Below the pieces are notes generated by a model. The model was not told the DNA's origin. It saw only the letters and a list, made by a program, of their open reading frames with translations, and made no database searches. A DNA stretch of 64,000 nucleotides, taken from Casimicrobium huifangae (GTDB lineage Bacteria; Pseudomonadota; Gammaproteobacteria; Burkholderiales; Casimicrobiaceae). Positions 8,056 through 16,891 of this stretch are shown here, in pieces. How positions within the stretch are numbered: the stretch's first letter is position 1; every line of letters begins with the position of its first letter. The stretch covers positions 523,847 to 587,846 of the forward strand of contig NZ_CP041352.1 in the NCBI RefSeq assembly GCF_009746125.1, read 5' to 3'. A program made the translations under genes and the position numbers.

Positions 8056-9414
8056 GTGTTTCCCGCCGAAGTTCTCAAGCAATTCGATCTCAACGGTCCG
8101 CGTTACACCTCGTACCCGACCGCTGACCGGTTTACCCCCACTTTTCAGCCGACCGACTACGACCGTGCACTGCGCGATGCGCAACGCAAACCGGTGTCAC
8201 TTTACGTGCATGTGCCGTTTTGCCGCTCGCTCTGCTACTACTGCGCCTGCAACAAGATCATCAGCAAGAGCGCGACGATCGCCGACGAATATCTCGACGT
8301 ATTGACTCTGGAGACCGCACTGGTCGCGCAGGCGCAACCGCACTTGCCGGTGGTGCAACTGGCGTTCGGCGGCGGCACGCCGAACTTTCTGTCGGTGGCG
8401 CAACTGACGCGCCTCATCCGTGATCTCGAAAGCAAATTCGACTTCCTGCCGGACCGGGAGCAGGGCATTGAGCTGGACCCGCGGTACCTTGACGCCGCCT
8501 ACATCGGCGCGTTGCCGGGCCTCGGTTTCAACCGGGTAAGTTACGGCGTGCAGGACTTCGATGAGCGCGTACAGAAGCTCATTCACCGATTCCAGTCGTT
8601 CGAACAGACTGCACAGGCGGTGCAGGCGGCCCGCGCGGCGGGCATCAACTCGATCTCGTTCGATCTGGTCTATGGTTTGCCAATCCAGTCACGCGAAACC
8701 TTTGCTGCCACGCTGGAGCGTGCGCTATCGCTTGAACCTGATCGGCTGGCCCTGTTCAACTACGCGCACATTCCGGAGCGTTTCAAGGCACAGCGGCGCA
8801 TCCCGACCGATACGCTGCCCTCAATCCAGCAGCGCACTGAGCTCTTTCTCTACGCTACCGAACGCCTGGTTGACGCTGGCTACCAGTCAATCGGACTCGA
8901 TCACTTCGCCAAGCCGGGTGATCCGCTCGCTCTTGCACATGCGGATGGCTCCCTGCGCCGAAATTTTCAAGGCTACAGCACGCATCAAAGTACCGATCTC
9001 ATCGGCCTCGGCGTTTCGGCGATCAGCAACGTCAACGGTGTGTTCGCTCAGAACAGCCCGCAGATGGATGTCTACCGCGAGCGCGTGTCCTCGGGTCAGC
9101 TGGCCACTGTGCGTGGCATCAAACTCAACCGCGACGATGAAATTCGCGCCCGTGTGATTGAGGAGATCATGTGCGTCGGCAGCGTGGACTGGCGGGCGGT
9201 CGGCGAACTGTTCGGTATTGACCCGGTGACCTACTTTTCCAGTGAGCAGGCCGATCTGGCTCGCTTTGCCAGCAGCGGCATCATCACCAGCAGCGCCGAG
9301 CGGCTGACGGTGTCGCCCCAAGGCAGGCTACTATTGCGCGCTGTTGCCATGGTTTTCGATGCTTACAAGAACATCAAGCGCGAACAGGTCATCACGTTCT
9401 CACGAATTGCCTGA
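8056..9414 (+). CDS. hemN: Oxygen-independent coproporphyrinogen III dehydrogenase
   Basis: This radical-SAM enzyme decarboxylates coproporphyrinogen III to protoporphyrinogen IX without oxygen, in the cytoplasm. The 452-residue protein has the family opening NGPRYTSYPTADRF, the radical-SAM cluster motif CRSLCYYCACN (CxxxCxxC plus the extra Cys typical of HemN), and AFGGGTPNFL. The C-terminal HemN domain covers about residues 340-450. The GTG at 8056 is chosen because the NGPRYTSYPT block then lies at the usual distance from the N-terminus and a matching promoter lies upstream. Its ribosome-binding site is weak. Low-oxygen haem synthesis fits the adjacent cbb3 oxidase genes. Confidence 0.95.
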   Translation: MFPAEVLKQFDLNGPRYTSYPTADRFTPTFQPTDYDRALRDAQRKPVSLYVHVPFCRSLCYYCACNKIISKSATIADEYLDVLTLETALVAQAQPHLPVVQLAFGGGTPNFLSVAQLTRLIRDLESKFDFLPDREQGIELDPRYLDAAYIGALPGLGFNRVSYGVQDFDERVQKLIHRFQSFEQTAQAVQAARAAGINSISFDLVYGLPIQSRETFAATLERALSLEPDRLALFNYAHIPERFKAQRRIPTDTLPSIQQRTELFLYATERLVDAGYQSIGLDHFAKPGDPLALAHADGSLRRNFQGYSTHQSTDLIGLGVSAISNVNGVFAQNSPQMDVYRERVSSGQLATVRGIKLNRDDEIRARVIEEIMCVGSVDWRAVGELFGIDPVTYFSSEQADLARFASSGIITSSAERLTVSPQGRLLLRAVAMVFDAYKNIKREQVITFSRIA

Positions 9415-9477
9415 CGGCACGCACCCGGCGCTGGTGGCGAGCAGCGTCGCAGTGGTCCGCTGCCACCGGATAGTGCG

Positions 9478-10167
9478 ATGACGCTTTCCCTGCTGACGTC
9501 CGCCATTCTCATGGGGCTGATGGGCGCTGGCCATTGCGCCACCATGTGCGGCCCGATCACCCTTGCGCTGGTCACGCGTACACCGGAACGCCCGCGACAG
9601 CCGCTGGCATCACATCTCGGGCGCATCACGACGTACGCCGTGCTCGGCGCGCTGGTTGCGATGTTCAGCGCATCCGCCACCAGCTTTTTGCGCAATGAAG
9701 TGCTGCAGACCGCCTGGTTGCTGCTACCCAATCTGCTGCTGCTGTTTTCTGCGCTGTACCTGATGGGCTTTCAGCAAGCCTACGCGCCGGTCGAGAAGGT
9801 CGGGCGTCGTGTCTGGCAGGGGCTTGAGGGCGCGCGCGGTTGGGCGGCGGCACGCGGCGGCGTTTGGGGCGACTTTTTGCGCGGCGCGTTATGGGGCATG
9901 CTGCCCTGCGGCATGATCTACAGCGCGCTCGGTCTGGCGGTGCTAGCGGCGCAGCCGTTCGACGGCGCCTTGGTCATGGCAGCCTTCGGTGCATCAACCT
10001 TGCCAGTGCTGCTCGCGTTGGGCATGCTGTCACAGAGTGCGGTGCGCCGCCTGCAGACCAAAGCCGCGCGACGCTGGATGGGGGCAGGCTTGCTGCTGCT
10101 GGTCGCGTGGAATCTTTACCTGTTGCCGGACCGCCTGCACGGCGTCAAGTTCTCGTTCTTCTGCTGA
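9478..10167 (+). CDS. SafE/DsbD_2-type membrane protein (sulfite exporter-like family)
   Basis: This 229-residue polytopic membrane protein has about six helices. It has two characteristic Cys motifs, MGAGHCATMCGP (residues about 16-27) and LWGMLPCGMIYSALG (about 139-153). These identify the SafE/DsbD_2 branch often found beside cco genes. Such proteins are annotated as sulfite exporters but may act in metal or thiol-redox work linked to oxidase assembly, and the cysteines make the latter attractive. It lies 63 bp after hemN on the same strand, so it could share the hemN transcript. The substrate is unknown. Confidence 0.8.
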   Translation: MTLSLLTSAILMGLMGAGHCATMCGPITLALVTRTPERPRQPLASHLGRITTYAVLGALVAMFSASATSFLRNEVLQTAWLLLPNLLLLFSALYLMGFQQAYAPVEKVGRRVWQGLEGARGWAAARGGVWGDFLRGALWGMLPCGMIYSALGLAVLAAQPFDGALVMAAFGASTLPVLLALGMLSQSAVRRLQTKAARRWMGAGLLLLVAWNLYLLPDRLHGVKFSFFC

Positions 10168-10194
10168 GCCGGAGTGAACTGGCCCCCGGTTTTG

Positions 10195-10563
10195 CTAGCC
10201 AGCGACTGGCGCCTGCCACAGCTCGAACTTGTTGCCTTCAAGATCGTAGGCCCAACCGAAGCGACCCTGTTCTGATTCCTCGATCCGGTCCTCCACGCGC
10301 ACATCGGCGGCGCGCAGCTGGTCAAGCATCGCATCGAGATCACCTACCCGCCAGTTCAGCATGGTCGACTGTCGGCGCGGCATGTAGTCGCTCTTTTCCT
10401 CGAACACACTCCAGTAAGTTTCCGGTGTGTCGTTCTGCAGAATCGCACCACCCCATTCGGTGATATCGAGCCCGAGGTGACGGAAATACCACTTGCGCAG
10501 CGCTTCGGCATTTTTGGCCCGGATGAACACACCGCCCAGCCCGAGGACTTTCTGCCGGCTCAC
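10195..10563 (-). CDS. VOC (glyoxalase/bleomycin-resistance fold) family protein
   Basis: This 122-residue single-module VOC protein begins VLGLGGVFIRAKNAEALRKWY and ends YDLEGNKFELWQAPVAG, with the usual beta-alpha-beta-beta-beta pattern and a metal-ligand Glu near the C-terminus. The GTG start overlaps the stop of the upstream gene (GTGA), so it is translationally coupled to the small membrane gene. It resembles the VOC protein at 17485-17871 (shared GG-x-FF/FI start, F/Y-GW-D-EGNK-x-ELWQ-P end). The substrate is unknown. Confidence 0.85.
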   Translation of the reverse strand: MSRQKVLGLGGVFIRAKNAEALRKWYFRHLGLDITEWGGAILQNDTPETYWSVFEEKSDYMPRRQSTMLNWRVGDLDAMLDQLRAADVRVEDRIEESEQGRFGWAYDLEGNKFELWQAPVAG

Positions 10564-10772
10564 GACTTGTCTCCGTTTTGTGGCTCATTGAGCACCCGAT
10601 GCAGCTTGCGACCGAGCCGCAAAAGCAGGAGGGTGAAGACAATGGCGCCAACCACGGCACCCGGCCACTTGCCCGATGACGAGTTGGCGATCAGGGTGCC
10701 TGCCACCATGCCAATGGCACCGCCAGACAGCACGCCGGTCAGTACGCAGGCAAAGTAAAGAAAACCGCTCAC
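10560..10772 (-). CDS. Small two-helix membrane protein, unknown
   Basis: This 70-residue protein has two predicted transmembrane helices (about residues 2-27 and 35-52), glycine-rich in the first, and a charged C-terminus. It overlaps the thioredoxin-fold gene upstream and the VOC gene downstream by 4 bp each. That tight packing is strong evidence of a real gene in a three-gene minus-strand operon. No family is recognised. Confidence 0.72.
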   Translation of the reverse strand: MSGFLYFACVLTGVLSGGAIGMVAGTLIANSSSGKWPGAVVGAIVFTLLLLRLGRKLHRVLNEPQNGDKS

Positions 10773-11416
10773 GACTGCGCCTTCTTCTCTGCCGTCGCCG
10801 GTGCGCCGGAACGTACCGCTGCGATCGCTTTCTTCACCATCTCTTCCACATACGCTCCATAAAAATCGAAATTGGCGATACCCACCAACGGCTCGCCAAG
10901 CAATTTGCCATCGCCGTCAACCATCATCACGGTCGGCGTGAACCCGCCCTTGCGCGCTCTTGAAAATTCAATTGATTCGATGCTGCGACCATCAAAATCG
11001 ATGAATTTGCGACCATCGTCGATGGTGATCTGGCGAAATTCGACGGCCGCCCGCCAAGCGGCGTCGCGATACATCGGCACGATCACTTCGCGCAGGGCGC
11101 CGCGGCAATAGTGGCAGCCAGTCAGATTAAAAAACAGCAGGATCGGTTTTTTCGCCGCGCTGGCGGCAGCACCGTCGGCCTTGAGGTCAACGGCCAGCGG
11201 CAGGATCTTCTCCCACTCGCGGCTGGAGGGCGCCAGTTTCGAGGTGTCGGGCACTGCGGTAGCAGTGCTGGCGCTCTGGGCGGCGGCCAGGCCGGGGAGC
11301 GCGTTCAGCATCGCCAAAAACACCGATGCGATAATGGCCCCGAACCAGCGAGTGGCCACACCGGCGTTGTCCGGCGCAGTCTTCGTCCGCCCCAATCTGT
11401 CAATTGCGCACCGCAT
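10769..11416 (-). CDS. Periplasmic thioredoxin-fold protein
   Basis: This 215-residue secreted protein has a hydrophobic signal segment (about residues 27-47, ending GLAAAQ), then [19 protein letters not shown] with a CHYC redox pair, and a thioredoxin/SoxW-like fold to about residue 205. A role as a periplasmic thiol reductant is inferred from family. The start is uncertain. The ATG at 11416-11414 shares the palindrome CATG with the divergent hemC ATG. A GTG at 11359-11357 would give a tidier signal peptide (residue 20 of this model). Frames upstream of 11416 run into hemC and are rejected. Confidence 0.83.
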   Translation of the reverse strand: MRCAIDRLGRTKTAPDNAGVATRWFGAIIASVFLAMLNALPGLAAAQSASTATAVPDTSKLAPSSREWEKILPLAVDLKADGAAASAAKKPILLFFNLTGCHYCRGALREVIVPMYRDAAWRAAVEFRQITIDDGRKFIDFDGRSIESIEFSRARKGGFTPTVMMVDGDGKLLGEPLVGIANFDFYGAYVEEMVKKAIAAVRSGAPATAEKKAQS

Positions 11417-12344
11417 GAGCGAATCCCTCATCATTGCTACCCGCGAGAGCCCGCTGGCACTCGCCCAGGCCCATCACGTCAAGGCCGAACTGGAAAGTGT
11501 AATTCCCGGCCTCGCCGTCACACTGCTGGGCATGACCACCCGCGGTGACCAGATCCTCGACAAACCGCTGGCGAAGGTGGGCGGCAAAGGGCTGTTCATC
11601 AAGGAGCTGGAAGTGGCGTTGCAGGACGGCCGCGCCCATCTTGCCGTGCATTCGCTGAAGGATGTGCCGATGGTGCTGCCCAAGGGTTTTGCGCTCGCCG
11701 CCATCCTGCCGCGCGAGGATGCCCGCGACGCCTTTGTGTCGTCGCGCTACGAATCACTGGCCGCGATGCCGGCCGGGGCGGTGGCAGGCACTTCCAGTTT
11801 GCGCCGTGCGGCGGTCTTGAAACGCGCCTACCCGACGCTCGATTTCAAGCCGGTGCGTGGCAATGTCAACACCCGCCTCGCCAAGCTCGACGCTGGCGAG
11901 TTCGATGCCATCATCCTCGCCGCCGCCGGCCTGATCCGGCTGGGCTTCAGTGATCGTATTCGTGCCCGCATTCCGATCGAGGAGTCGCTGCCGGCGCCCG
12001 GTCAGGCGGCGCTTGGCATCGAGATCGTTGCCGACGACGATGACACCGCCGATCTGGTTGCCGAGCTCGATCACGCCCCTACCGCCATTGCCTGCACTGC
12101 CGAGCGCACGGTCAGCCGGCTGCTCGGTGGCAGTTGCGAGCTGCCGCTTGGCGCCTATGCCGACTGGGTGGATGGCGAACGGCCGCTGCGGCTGCGCGCC
12201 TTCGTTGCCAACCTGGATGGCAGTGAGTACGTTACCGCCGAGGCCCTCGGCACACCAGACGCACCGGAGGCACTGGGCGAGGAGGTGGCGGCGGCGCTGA
12301 AGGCACAGGGCGCTGATCGCATCATCGCCAGTTTGAGCGTGTAG
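11415..12344 (+). CDS. hemC: Porphobilinogen deaminase (hydroxymethylbilane synthase)
   Basis: This enzyme joins four porphobilinogen molecules into hydroxymethylbilane, the linear tetrapyrrole, in the cytoplasm. The 309-residue protein has the family start [19 protein letters not shown], the KDVPM segment, the TSSLRRAA(V)L cofactor-region motif, and [12 protein letters not shown], whose Cys (about residue 240) attaches the dipyrromethane cofactor. The frame extends to 11181, but the ATG at 11415 matches family N-termini and clears the divergent gene. hemD follows 22 bp downstream. Confidence 0.96.
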   Translation: MSESLIIATRESPLALAQAHHVKAELESVIPGLAVTLLGMTTRGDQILDKPLAKVGGKGLFIKELEVALQDGRAHLAVHSLKDVPMVLPKGFALAAILPREDARDAFVSSRYESLAAMPAGAVAGTSSLRRAAVLKRAYPTLDFKPVRGNVNTRLAKLDAGEFDAIILAAAGLIRLGFSDRIRARIPIEESLPAPGQAALGIEIVADDDDTADLVAELDHAPTAIACTAERTVSRLLGGSCELPLGAYADWVDGERPLRLRAFVANLDGSEYVTAEALGTPDAPEALGEEVAAALKAQGADRIIASLSV

Positions 12345-12366
12345 CGCGACGAAGGAATTGAGCAGC

Positions 12367-13206
12367 ATGGCCGGTACTGATTTTCATTTGCAGTCGACAC
12401 CGACCGCCGGCAACACCGGGCCGCTCACCGGGGTGCATTTGCTGATCACCCGGCCGGTGATGCCTGCCTCGCGCACGGCGGCTCGTGTCGCCGCGCTTGG
12501 CGCGACGCCCTACGTGTTCCCCACCACCATCATCGAACCACCGGCAGACGGCGTGCCGCTTGCTGCTGCGCTCGCCGATTTGCCCCGCTGCTACGCGGCG
12601 ATCTTTGTCAGCCCGAGCGCTGCCGAGATGACGCTGGCGCCGCTGGGTGCCGCGCCACGCAAATTGCCGCTCGGCCTGCATGTGTATGCGCCCGGGCCGG
12701 GCACCGCCGAGGAGCTGGCAGCGCGCGGTGTCGAGGCCGTTGAGATTCCGGAATCAAGCTTTGACAGCGAGGGGCTGCTGGCACTGTCTTCCTTGCAGGC
12801 GGCAGCGGTCAACGGCAAGCGCATCGTGATCTTTCGCGGCGACGACGGTCGCGAGCTGCTGCGCGAGGCCCTGACGGCGCGCGGTGCCACCGTGAGTGCA
12901 GTCACGGCCTATCACCGCCGTGCCCCCAACACGCCACCGACTGGTCTGCTCGAACTGCTACGCGGCGGCCAGCTCAATGCGATCTCGGCGATGAGCAGCG
13001 ACGCCATTTCACATCTGGTACCGCTGGTGCCGGCCGCCGATCGCCCGGCTCGGCTGTTCAACTTGCCGGTGCTGGCGAGCCACCCGCGTATCGCCGCCAC
13101 GGCGCGAGCCGCCGGGTTTCACCAGGTGATCGAGACGCCGGCCGGCGACGCCGGCCTGATTGCGACGCTGTTGCAACGAGCCGACAGCGAGCTACCTCAT
13201 CATTGA
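12367..13206 (+). CDS. hemD: Uroporphyrinogen-III synthase
   Basis: This enzyme cyclises hydroxymethylbilane to uroporphyrinogen III. The 279-residue protein shows the two-lobed HemD pattern: LLITRPVMPASRTAARVAALGATPYVFPTT at the N-terminus and VIFRGDDGRELLREALTARGA in the middle. Sequence conservation in this family is low, so the call leans on these segments and on position after hemC. The ATG at 12367 is used because AAGGA lies about 10 bp upstream; a TTG at 12358 is in frame. Unlike many relatives there is no hemX/hemY after it. Confidence 0.92.
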   Translation: MAGTDFHLQSTPTAGNTGPLTGVHLLITRPVMPASRTAARVAALGATPYVFPTTIIEPPADGVPLAAALADLPRCYAAIFVSPSAAEMTLAPLGAAPRKLPLGLHVYAPGPGTAEELAARGVEAVEIPESSFDSEGLLALSSLQAAAVNGKRIVIFRGDDGRELLREALTARGATVSAVTAYHRRAPNTPPTGLLELLRGGQLNAISAMSSDAISHLVPLVPAADRPARLFNLPVLASHPRIAATARAAGFHQVIETPAGDAGLIATLLQRADSELPHH

Positions 13207-13239
13207 TATCTGCTGTTCAACTGCTTTTCCGAGAAACTG

Positions 13240-14211
13240 ATGTCAAAGCCTGAAATCGTCGCCATCGCCCCGCTGCCCGCGTTCTTCGCCAAACCGCTGC
13301 ACGAGAATTTCACCGTGCATGATCTGCATGGTGCCGCTGACGCCGAGGCGCGCCGCGCGCTGATCGCGAAGATCGCACCGACCACGCGCGGCATGGTGGC
13401 CTTCGGGGGCTCGCAACTGGCGCCGGACCAGCTCGCCAAATTCCCCCATCTCGAAATCATCAGTGTGTTCGGCGTTGGTTACGACGGCATGCCGCTCGCC
13501 GCCTGCGCTGAGGCAAAAGTCAAGGTCACCAACACACCTGATGTGCTCAATGACGAGGTGGCCGATACCGCCGTGGCGTTGACACTGATGACCTGTCGCC
13601 AGTTCGTCGGCGCCCACAAGTTCGTTGAAGCGGGTGACTGGCTCAAGGGCCAGTATCCGTTGACCCATTCGCTGTGGGGCAAAACGGTGGGCATCATCGG
13701 TCTCGGCCGCATCGGCAAGGGCATTGCCGAGCGGCTGGCGGCGCACAAGATGAGCGTGGCCTACTTTGGCCGCAACAAGCAGGACGTAACCTACACCTAC
13801 TACAGCAATCTGGTCGAGATGGCGGGCGACGTCGATGTGCTGATCGCCATCACGCCCGGCGGTGCCGCCACGAAGCATCTGGTCAATGCTGCGGTGCTGC
13901 AGGCCCTCGGCCCGACCGGTTTCTTCATCAACGTCGCCCGTGGTTCGGTGGTAGATCAGGACGCGCTGGTCAAGGCGATTGAGGCGGGCACCATCGCCGG
14001 CGCCGGCCTGGATGTTTTCGAGGCCGAGCCGAAGGTACCGGAAGCCCTGTTCAACCGCCGCAACGTGGTGCTGCTGCCGCACGTGGCCAGCGCCACGCAC
14101 GAAACGCGGCAGGCAATGGCTGATCTCGCTGTCGAAAATCTCGCTCTGCACTTTGCCGGCAAACCGGTGAAAACGCTGGTGCCGGAGCTGGCAGGCAAGG
14201 TCAGTCCGTAG
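13240..14211 (+). CDS. D-2-hydroxyacid dehydrogenase (GhrB/hydroxypyruvate reductase type)
   Basis: This 323-residue NAD(P)-dependent dehydrogenase has VFGVGYDGMPL in the substrate domain and the Rossmann motif GIIGLGRIGKGIAERL (about residues 151-166). The catalytic Arg lies in NVARGSVVDQDAL, Glu in GAGLDVFEAEP and His in LLPHVASATHETR. Likely substrates are glyoxylate or hydroxypyruvate, but specificity cannot be read here. It is monocistronic, 33 bp after hemD and followed by a dispersed repeat element. Confidence 0.92.
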   Translation: MSKPEIVAIAPLPAFFAKPLHENFTVHDLHGAADAEARRALIAKIAPTTRGMVAFGGSQLAPDQLAKFPHLEIISVFGVGYDGMPLAACAEAKVKVTNTPDVLNDEVADTAVALTLMTCRQFVGAHKFVEAGDWLKGQYPLTHSLWGKTVGIIGLGRIGKGIAERLAAHKMSVAYFGRNKQDVTYTYYSNLVEMAGDVDVLIAITPGGAATKHLVNAAVLQALGPTGFFINVARGSVVDQDALVKAIEAGTIAGAGLDVFEAEPKVPEALFNRRNVVLLPHVASATHETRQAMADLAVENLALHFAGKPVKTLVPELAGKVSP

Positions 14212-14225
14212 GCCGCAAGGCCGAT

Positions 14226-14342
14226 AGCTTTGCGGTGAAATGCCCATTCGCTTGGGGCTCAAGCGTATAAATGGCAAGAAATCGACTTTGCATCAATTTG
14301 GCTGCCTAGCCCAATTCCGATGCGGGTTTGAGTAAAAAGTTG
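14226..14342. repeat. Dispersed 116-bp inverted-repeat element, copy A
   Basis: This 117-bp intergenic element has imperfect terminal inverted repeats of about 35 bp. The left arm begins AGCTTTGCGGTGAAATGCCC and carries ATTCGCTTGGGGCT. The right arm, read from the other strand, begins CAACTTTTTACTCAAACCCG and ends in TTGGGCTAGG. The centre contains ATCGACTTTGCATC. It fills the spacer between convergent genes (dehydrogenase and pdxA). Copies B, C and D share length, arms and centre. Confidence 0.8.
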
Positions 14343-14352
14343 ATTAGTCCGA

Positions 14353-15387
14353 TCAGGGCTGATCGGCTGCGTCAATCCGCGCCAGATGCCAGCGCAGCAC
14401 ATGCAGCAGATTCGCCTCGCTGGCGACGCCGTGCCCGGCGATGTCGAACGCGGTGCCGTGATCGACGCTGGAGCGCAGGAACGGCAGGCCGATGGTCACG
14501 TTCACCGCCGCGTCGAGCCCGAGCAGCTTCACCGGGATCAGGCCCTGGTCGTGATACATCGCCAGCACCACGTCGAATTCACCCGTGCGGGCGCGCATGA
14601 ACACGGTGTCCGGCGGCAGCGGATCAGTCACCCGCAGCCCCAGCGCGCGCGCCTGCGCAATCGCCGGCAGCAGCACCCGCGACTCATCGTCGCCCAGCAT
14701 GCCCGCTTCACCGGCATGCGGGTTGATGCCTGCCACTGCGATCAGTGGTGACGCTTTGCCGAGCCAGCGCCCGGCGTCGTGGGTGAGCTGCAATTTGGCG
14801 AGAACCAGTTCTGGCGTCAGTGCCTTGAGGGCATCGGCCAGCGGCAGATGGATCGTCGCCAGCACCACCTGCAGGCGCTCGCTGGCGAACATCATTGCAA
14901 ACTGGTCATCACCGCTGCGCCCGGCAATCCGGGCGAGAATTTCAGTGTGGCCCGGCTCGCTCACCCCCGCCGCGCGCAACGCGAGCTTGCTGATCGGCGC
15001 CGTCGCCATGCCGCAGGAGTGCCCGTCCATGCTCAGTGTCGCTGCGGCCACGATGGCCTGATAAGCGGCGCGTCCGGCGTCCGCACCCACCTTGCCAGCC
15101 TCGGGCAGGGCGCTTAGACAGGGCACCGGATGAATCGCAATCTCGTGCTCCTGCAGATCGTCGGGCAGGGCGTCGCTGTCGCGCAGATCGACCTCACGCA
15201 GCCGGAACCTCGGCGCGTAACGGGTGAGCGCATCACGCATCGGCAGTGGGTCGCCCACCACGACCACACGGCCGCGCAGGATGGCGTCATGCGCCAGCGC
15301 CTTGGCGACAATCTCCGGCCCGATGCCGGCCGGGTCGCCCGGCGTCAGCGCCAGAGGCCTGTCGGCCAGTGCGCGGTCAGACGCCAT
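14353..15387 (-). CDS. pdxA: 4-hydroxythreonine-4-phosphate dehydrogenase
   Basis: This enzyme oxidises 4-phosphohydroxy-L-threonine in the DXP-dependent vitamin B6 pathway, just before the PdxJ condensation. The 344-residue protein has the family start ALTPGDPAGIGPEIVAKAL, the ISKLALRAAGVSEPGHTEILA segment, INPHAGEAGMLGDDE, and the late YHDQGLIPVKLLGLDAAVNVTIGLPFLRSSVDHGTAFDIAG stretch with metal and substrate His/Asp residues. The start overlaps the end of pdxJ by 11 bp, so pdxJ-pdxA form a two-gene operon. Confidence 0.96.
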   Translation of the reverse strand: MASDRALADRPLALTPGDPAGIGPEIVAKALAHDAILRGRVVVVGDPLPMRDALTRYAPRFRLREVDLRDSDALPDDLQEHEIAIHPVPCLSALPEAGKVGADAGRAAYQAIVAAATLSMDGHSCGMATAPISKLALRAAGVSEPGHTEILARIAGRSGDDQFAMMFASERLQVVLATIHLPLADALKALTPELVLAKLQLTHDAGRWLGKASPLIAVAGINPHAGEAGMLGDDESRVLLPAIAQARALGLRVTDPLPPDTVFMRARTGEFDVVLAMYHDQGLIPVKLLGLDAAVNVTIGLPFLRSSVDHGTAFDIAGHGVASEANLLHVLRWHLARIDAADQP

Positions 15388-16144
15388 GACACATGCGGCA
15401 ATACGCCCGCGTGGTTTCCGCGAGCCCCATCATCAGCGCATCGGCGATGAAGGCGTGGCCGATCGACACCTCGTCCGGCGCCACATCACGCAGCAACAGC
15501 GGCAGATTGTGCAGGTTCAGATCATGCCCGGCGTTGACCGCGAGGCCCGCCTCACGCGCCTTGCGCGCAGCATCGGCGAACGGTTGCAGCGCCTCACGCA
15601 CGGTGGCGCTCGCGGCTGTGTTGCTGACCTGCGCGCACGCGTGTGCGTAAGGCTCGGTGTAGAGCTCGATCCGATCCGCGCCAGCAGCACGGGCTGCAAC
15701 TACCGCCGTGACATCGGCGTCCACAAACACGCTCACCCGCATTGCCATCGCCTTGAAGTGCGCGATCAGCGGCTGTACGGCATCCATCTCGGCGCCTGCT
15801 GCAAAACCACGATTGGACGTGGGCACATTCAGCGCGTCGGGCACCAGCGTCACTTGCCGTGGAGCAAGGTTCGCCGCGGCAAGGCTCTCTACAATCTGCA
15901 CCAGATTGTGGTGCGGATTGCCCTCGACGTTGAACTCACGGTCGGGGTACTCGCGCACCAGCGCGGCGATTGGCTGCATGTCACTGGCGCGGATGTGCCG
16001 CTCGTCAGGGCGCGGATGCACGGTGATGCCATCAGCACCGGCGTCGAGCACGATGCGCGCGCAGGCGACCAGATCGGGCAAGCCGTTGTCGCGGCTGTTG
16101 CGCAGCAGCGCGATGCGATTGATGTTGGCAGAGAAATGAGTCAC
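15377..16144 (-). CDS. pdxJ: Pyridoxine 5'-phosphate synthase
   Basis: This enzyme condenses 1-deoxyxylulose-5-phosphate with 3-amino-2-oxopropyl phosphate to pyridoxine 5'-phosphate. The 255-residue TIM-barrel protein has family landmarks NINRIALLRNSR, GADGITVHPRPDERHI, NVEGNPH, VTLVPD, RIELYTEPYA and VNAGHDLNLHNL. The frame is open to 16192, but the GTG at 16144-16142 gives the normal MTHFSANINRIALL start. It also avoids a 36-bp overlap with the divergent gene at 16157. No strong Shine-Dalgarno sequence is visible. Confidence 0.95.
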   Translation of the reverse strand: MTHFSANINRIALLRNSRDNGLPDLVACARIVLDAGADGITVHPRPDERHIRASDMQPIAALVREYPDREFNVEGNPHHNLVQIVESLAAANLAPRQVTLVPDALNVPTSNRGFAAGAEMDAVQPLIAHFKAMAMRVSVFVDADVTAVVAARAAGADRIELYTEPYAHACAQVSNTAASATVREALQPFADAARKAREAGLAVNAGHDLNLHNLPLLLRDVAPDEVSIGHAFIADALMMGLAETTRAYCRMCHGV

Positions 16145-16156
16145 GGCAGGTAAACC

Positions 16157-16891
16157 ATGCAAACGGTTGCGAACAAGACTGACATTGTGCAAGAAATGCA
16201 GGCGCGAGGCTTTTGCCTGATCGCACCGGCGCAGCTCAGCGCCGTTACCGGCATCACGCCCGCCGCGCTTGACCCGCTGCGCCCGAGCTGGGAAGCGCTG
16301 CCGCGTGACGCATACCTGCGCGATGGTGGGCGCTATCGCTCACGGCGGCACGCGTCGTATGTGCAGACCATCGCCGCCGGCACGCTAGGCGACGTGCCGC
16401 ACCGGGCGCACTGGCAGCCGGTGGACTACAACGCGCTGCATGGCGGCATCGAACGCTGGTTTGAGCCGGTCACGCCCGAAGTATCTACCGACACCACCTG
16501 GCGCACCTTCATCCTGCGTGTCGGCGAACTTTGCGCCAGCACCCTCAGCGCGCCGCCGGATCGGTGGTACATCGAAGCACACCAGTTCCGCATCGATACG
16601 GCTGAGGGTATCGGTCGCCCCACGCCCGAAGGCGCGCACCGTGATGGCGTTGATTTCGTTGCTGTGGTGCTGGTCAATCGCCGTGGCGTCAAGGGTGGCG
16701 AGTCGCGCGTGTTTGACGCGCACGGCCCGAGTGGCGTGCGCTTCACGCTGACCGAGCCGTGGTCCGTACTGCTGCTCGACGACGCCCGCGTCATCCACGA
16801 GACCACGCCTATCCAGCCCGATGGTGAGCCGGGCGTGCGCGACACGCTGGTGATCACTTATCGGCGCAGCGGCTTTCAGGATCCGGTGTAG
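16157..16891 (+). CDS. 2-oxoglutarate/Fe(II) dioxygenase family protein (2OG-Fe_Oxy_2)
   Basis: This 244-residue protein matches the 2OG-Fe(II) oxygenase family that includes BsmA and free amino-acid hydroxylases. The likely metal triad is H-x-D in GAHRDGVDFV (about residues 160-162) and the distal His in ARVIHETTPI (about 215). An Arg in RDTLVITYRR fits 2-oxoglutarate binding. Upstream RYRSRRHASY is also typical. The substrate is unknown; some relatives hydroxylate free L-isoleucine or related amino acids. It is divergent from pdxJ with a 12-bp gap. Its 3' end overlaps the convergent GNAT gene by 38 bp. Confidence 0.87.
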   Translation: MQTVANKTDIVQEMQARGFCLIAPAQLSAVTGITPAALDPLRPSWEALPRDAYLRDGGRYRSRRHASYVQTIAAGTLGDVPHRAHWQPVDYNALHGGIERWFEPVTPEVSTDTTWRTFILRVGELCASTLSAPPDRWYIEAHQFRIDTAEGIGRPTPEGAHRDGVDFVAVVLVNRRGVKGGESRVFDAHGPSGVRFTLTEPWSVLLLDDARVIHETTPIQPDGEPGVRDTLVITYRRSGFQDPV

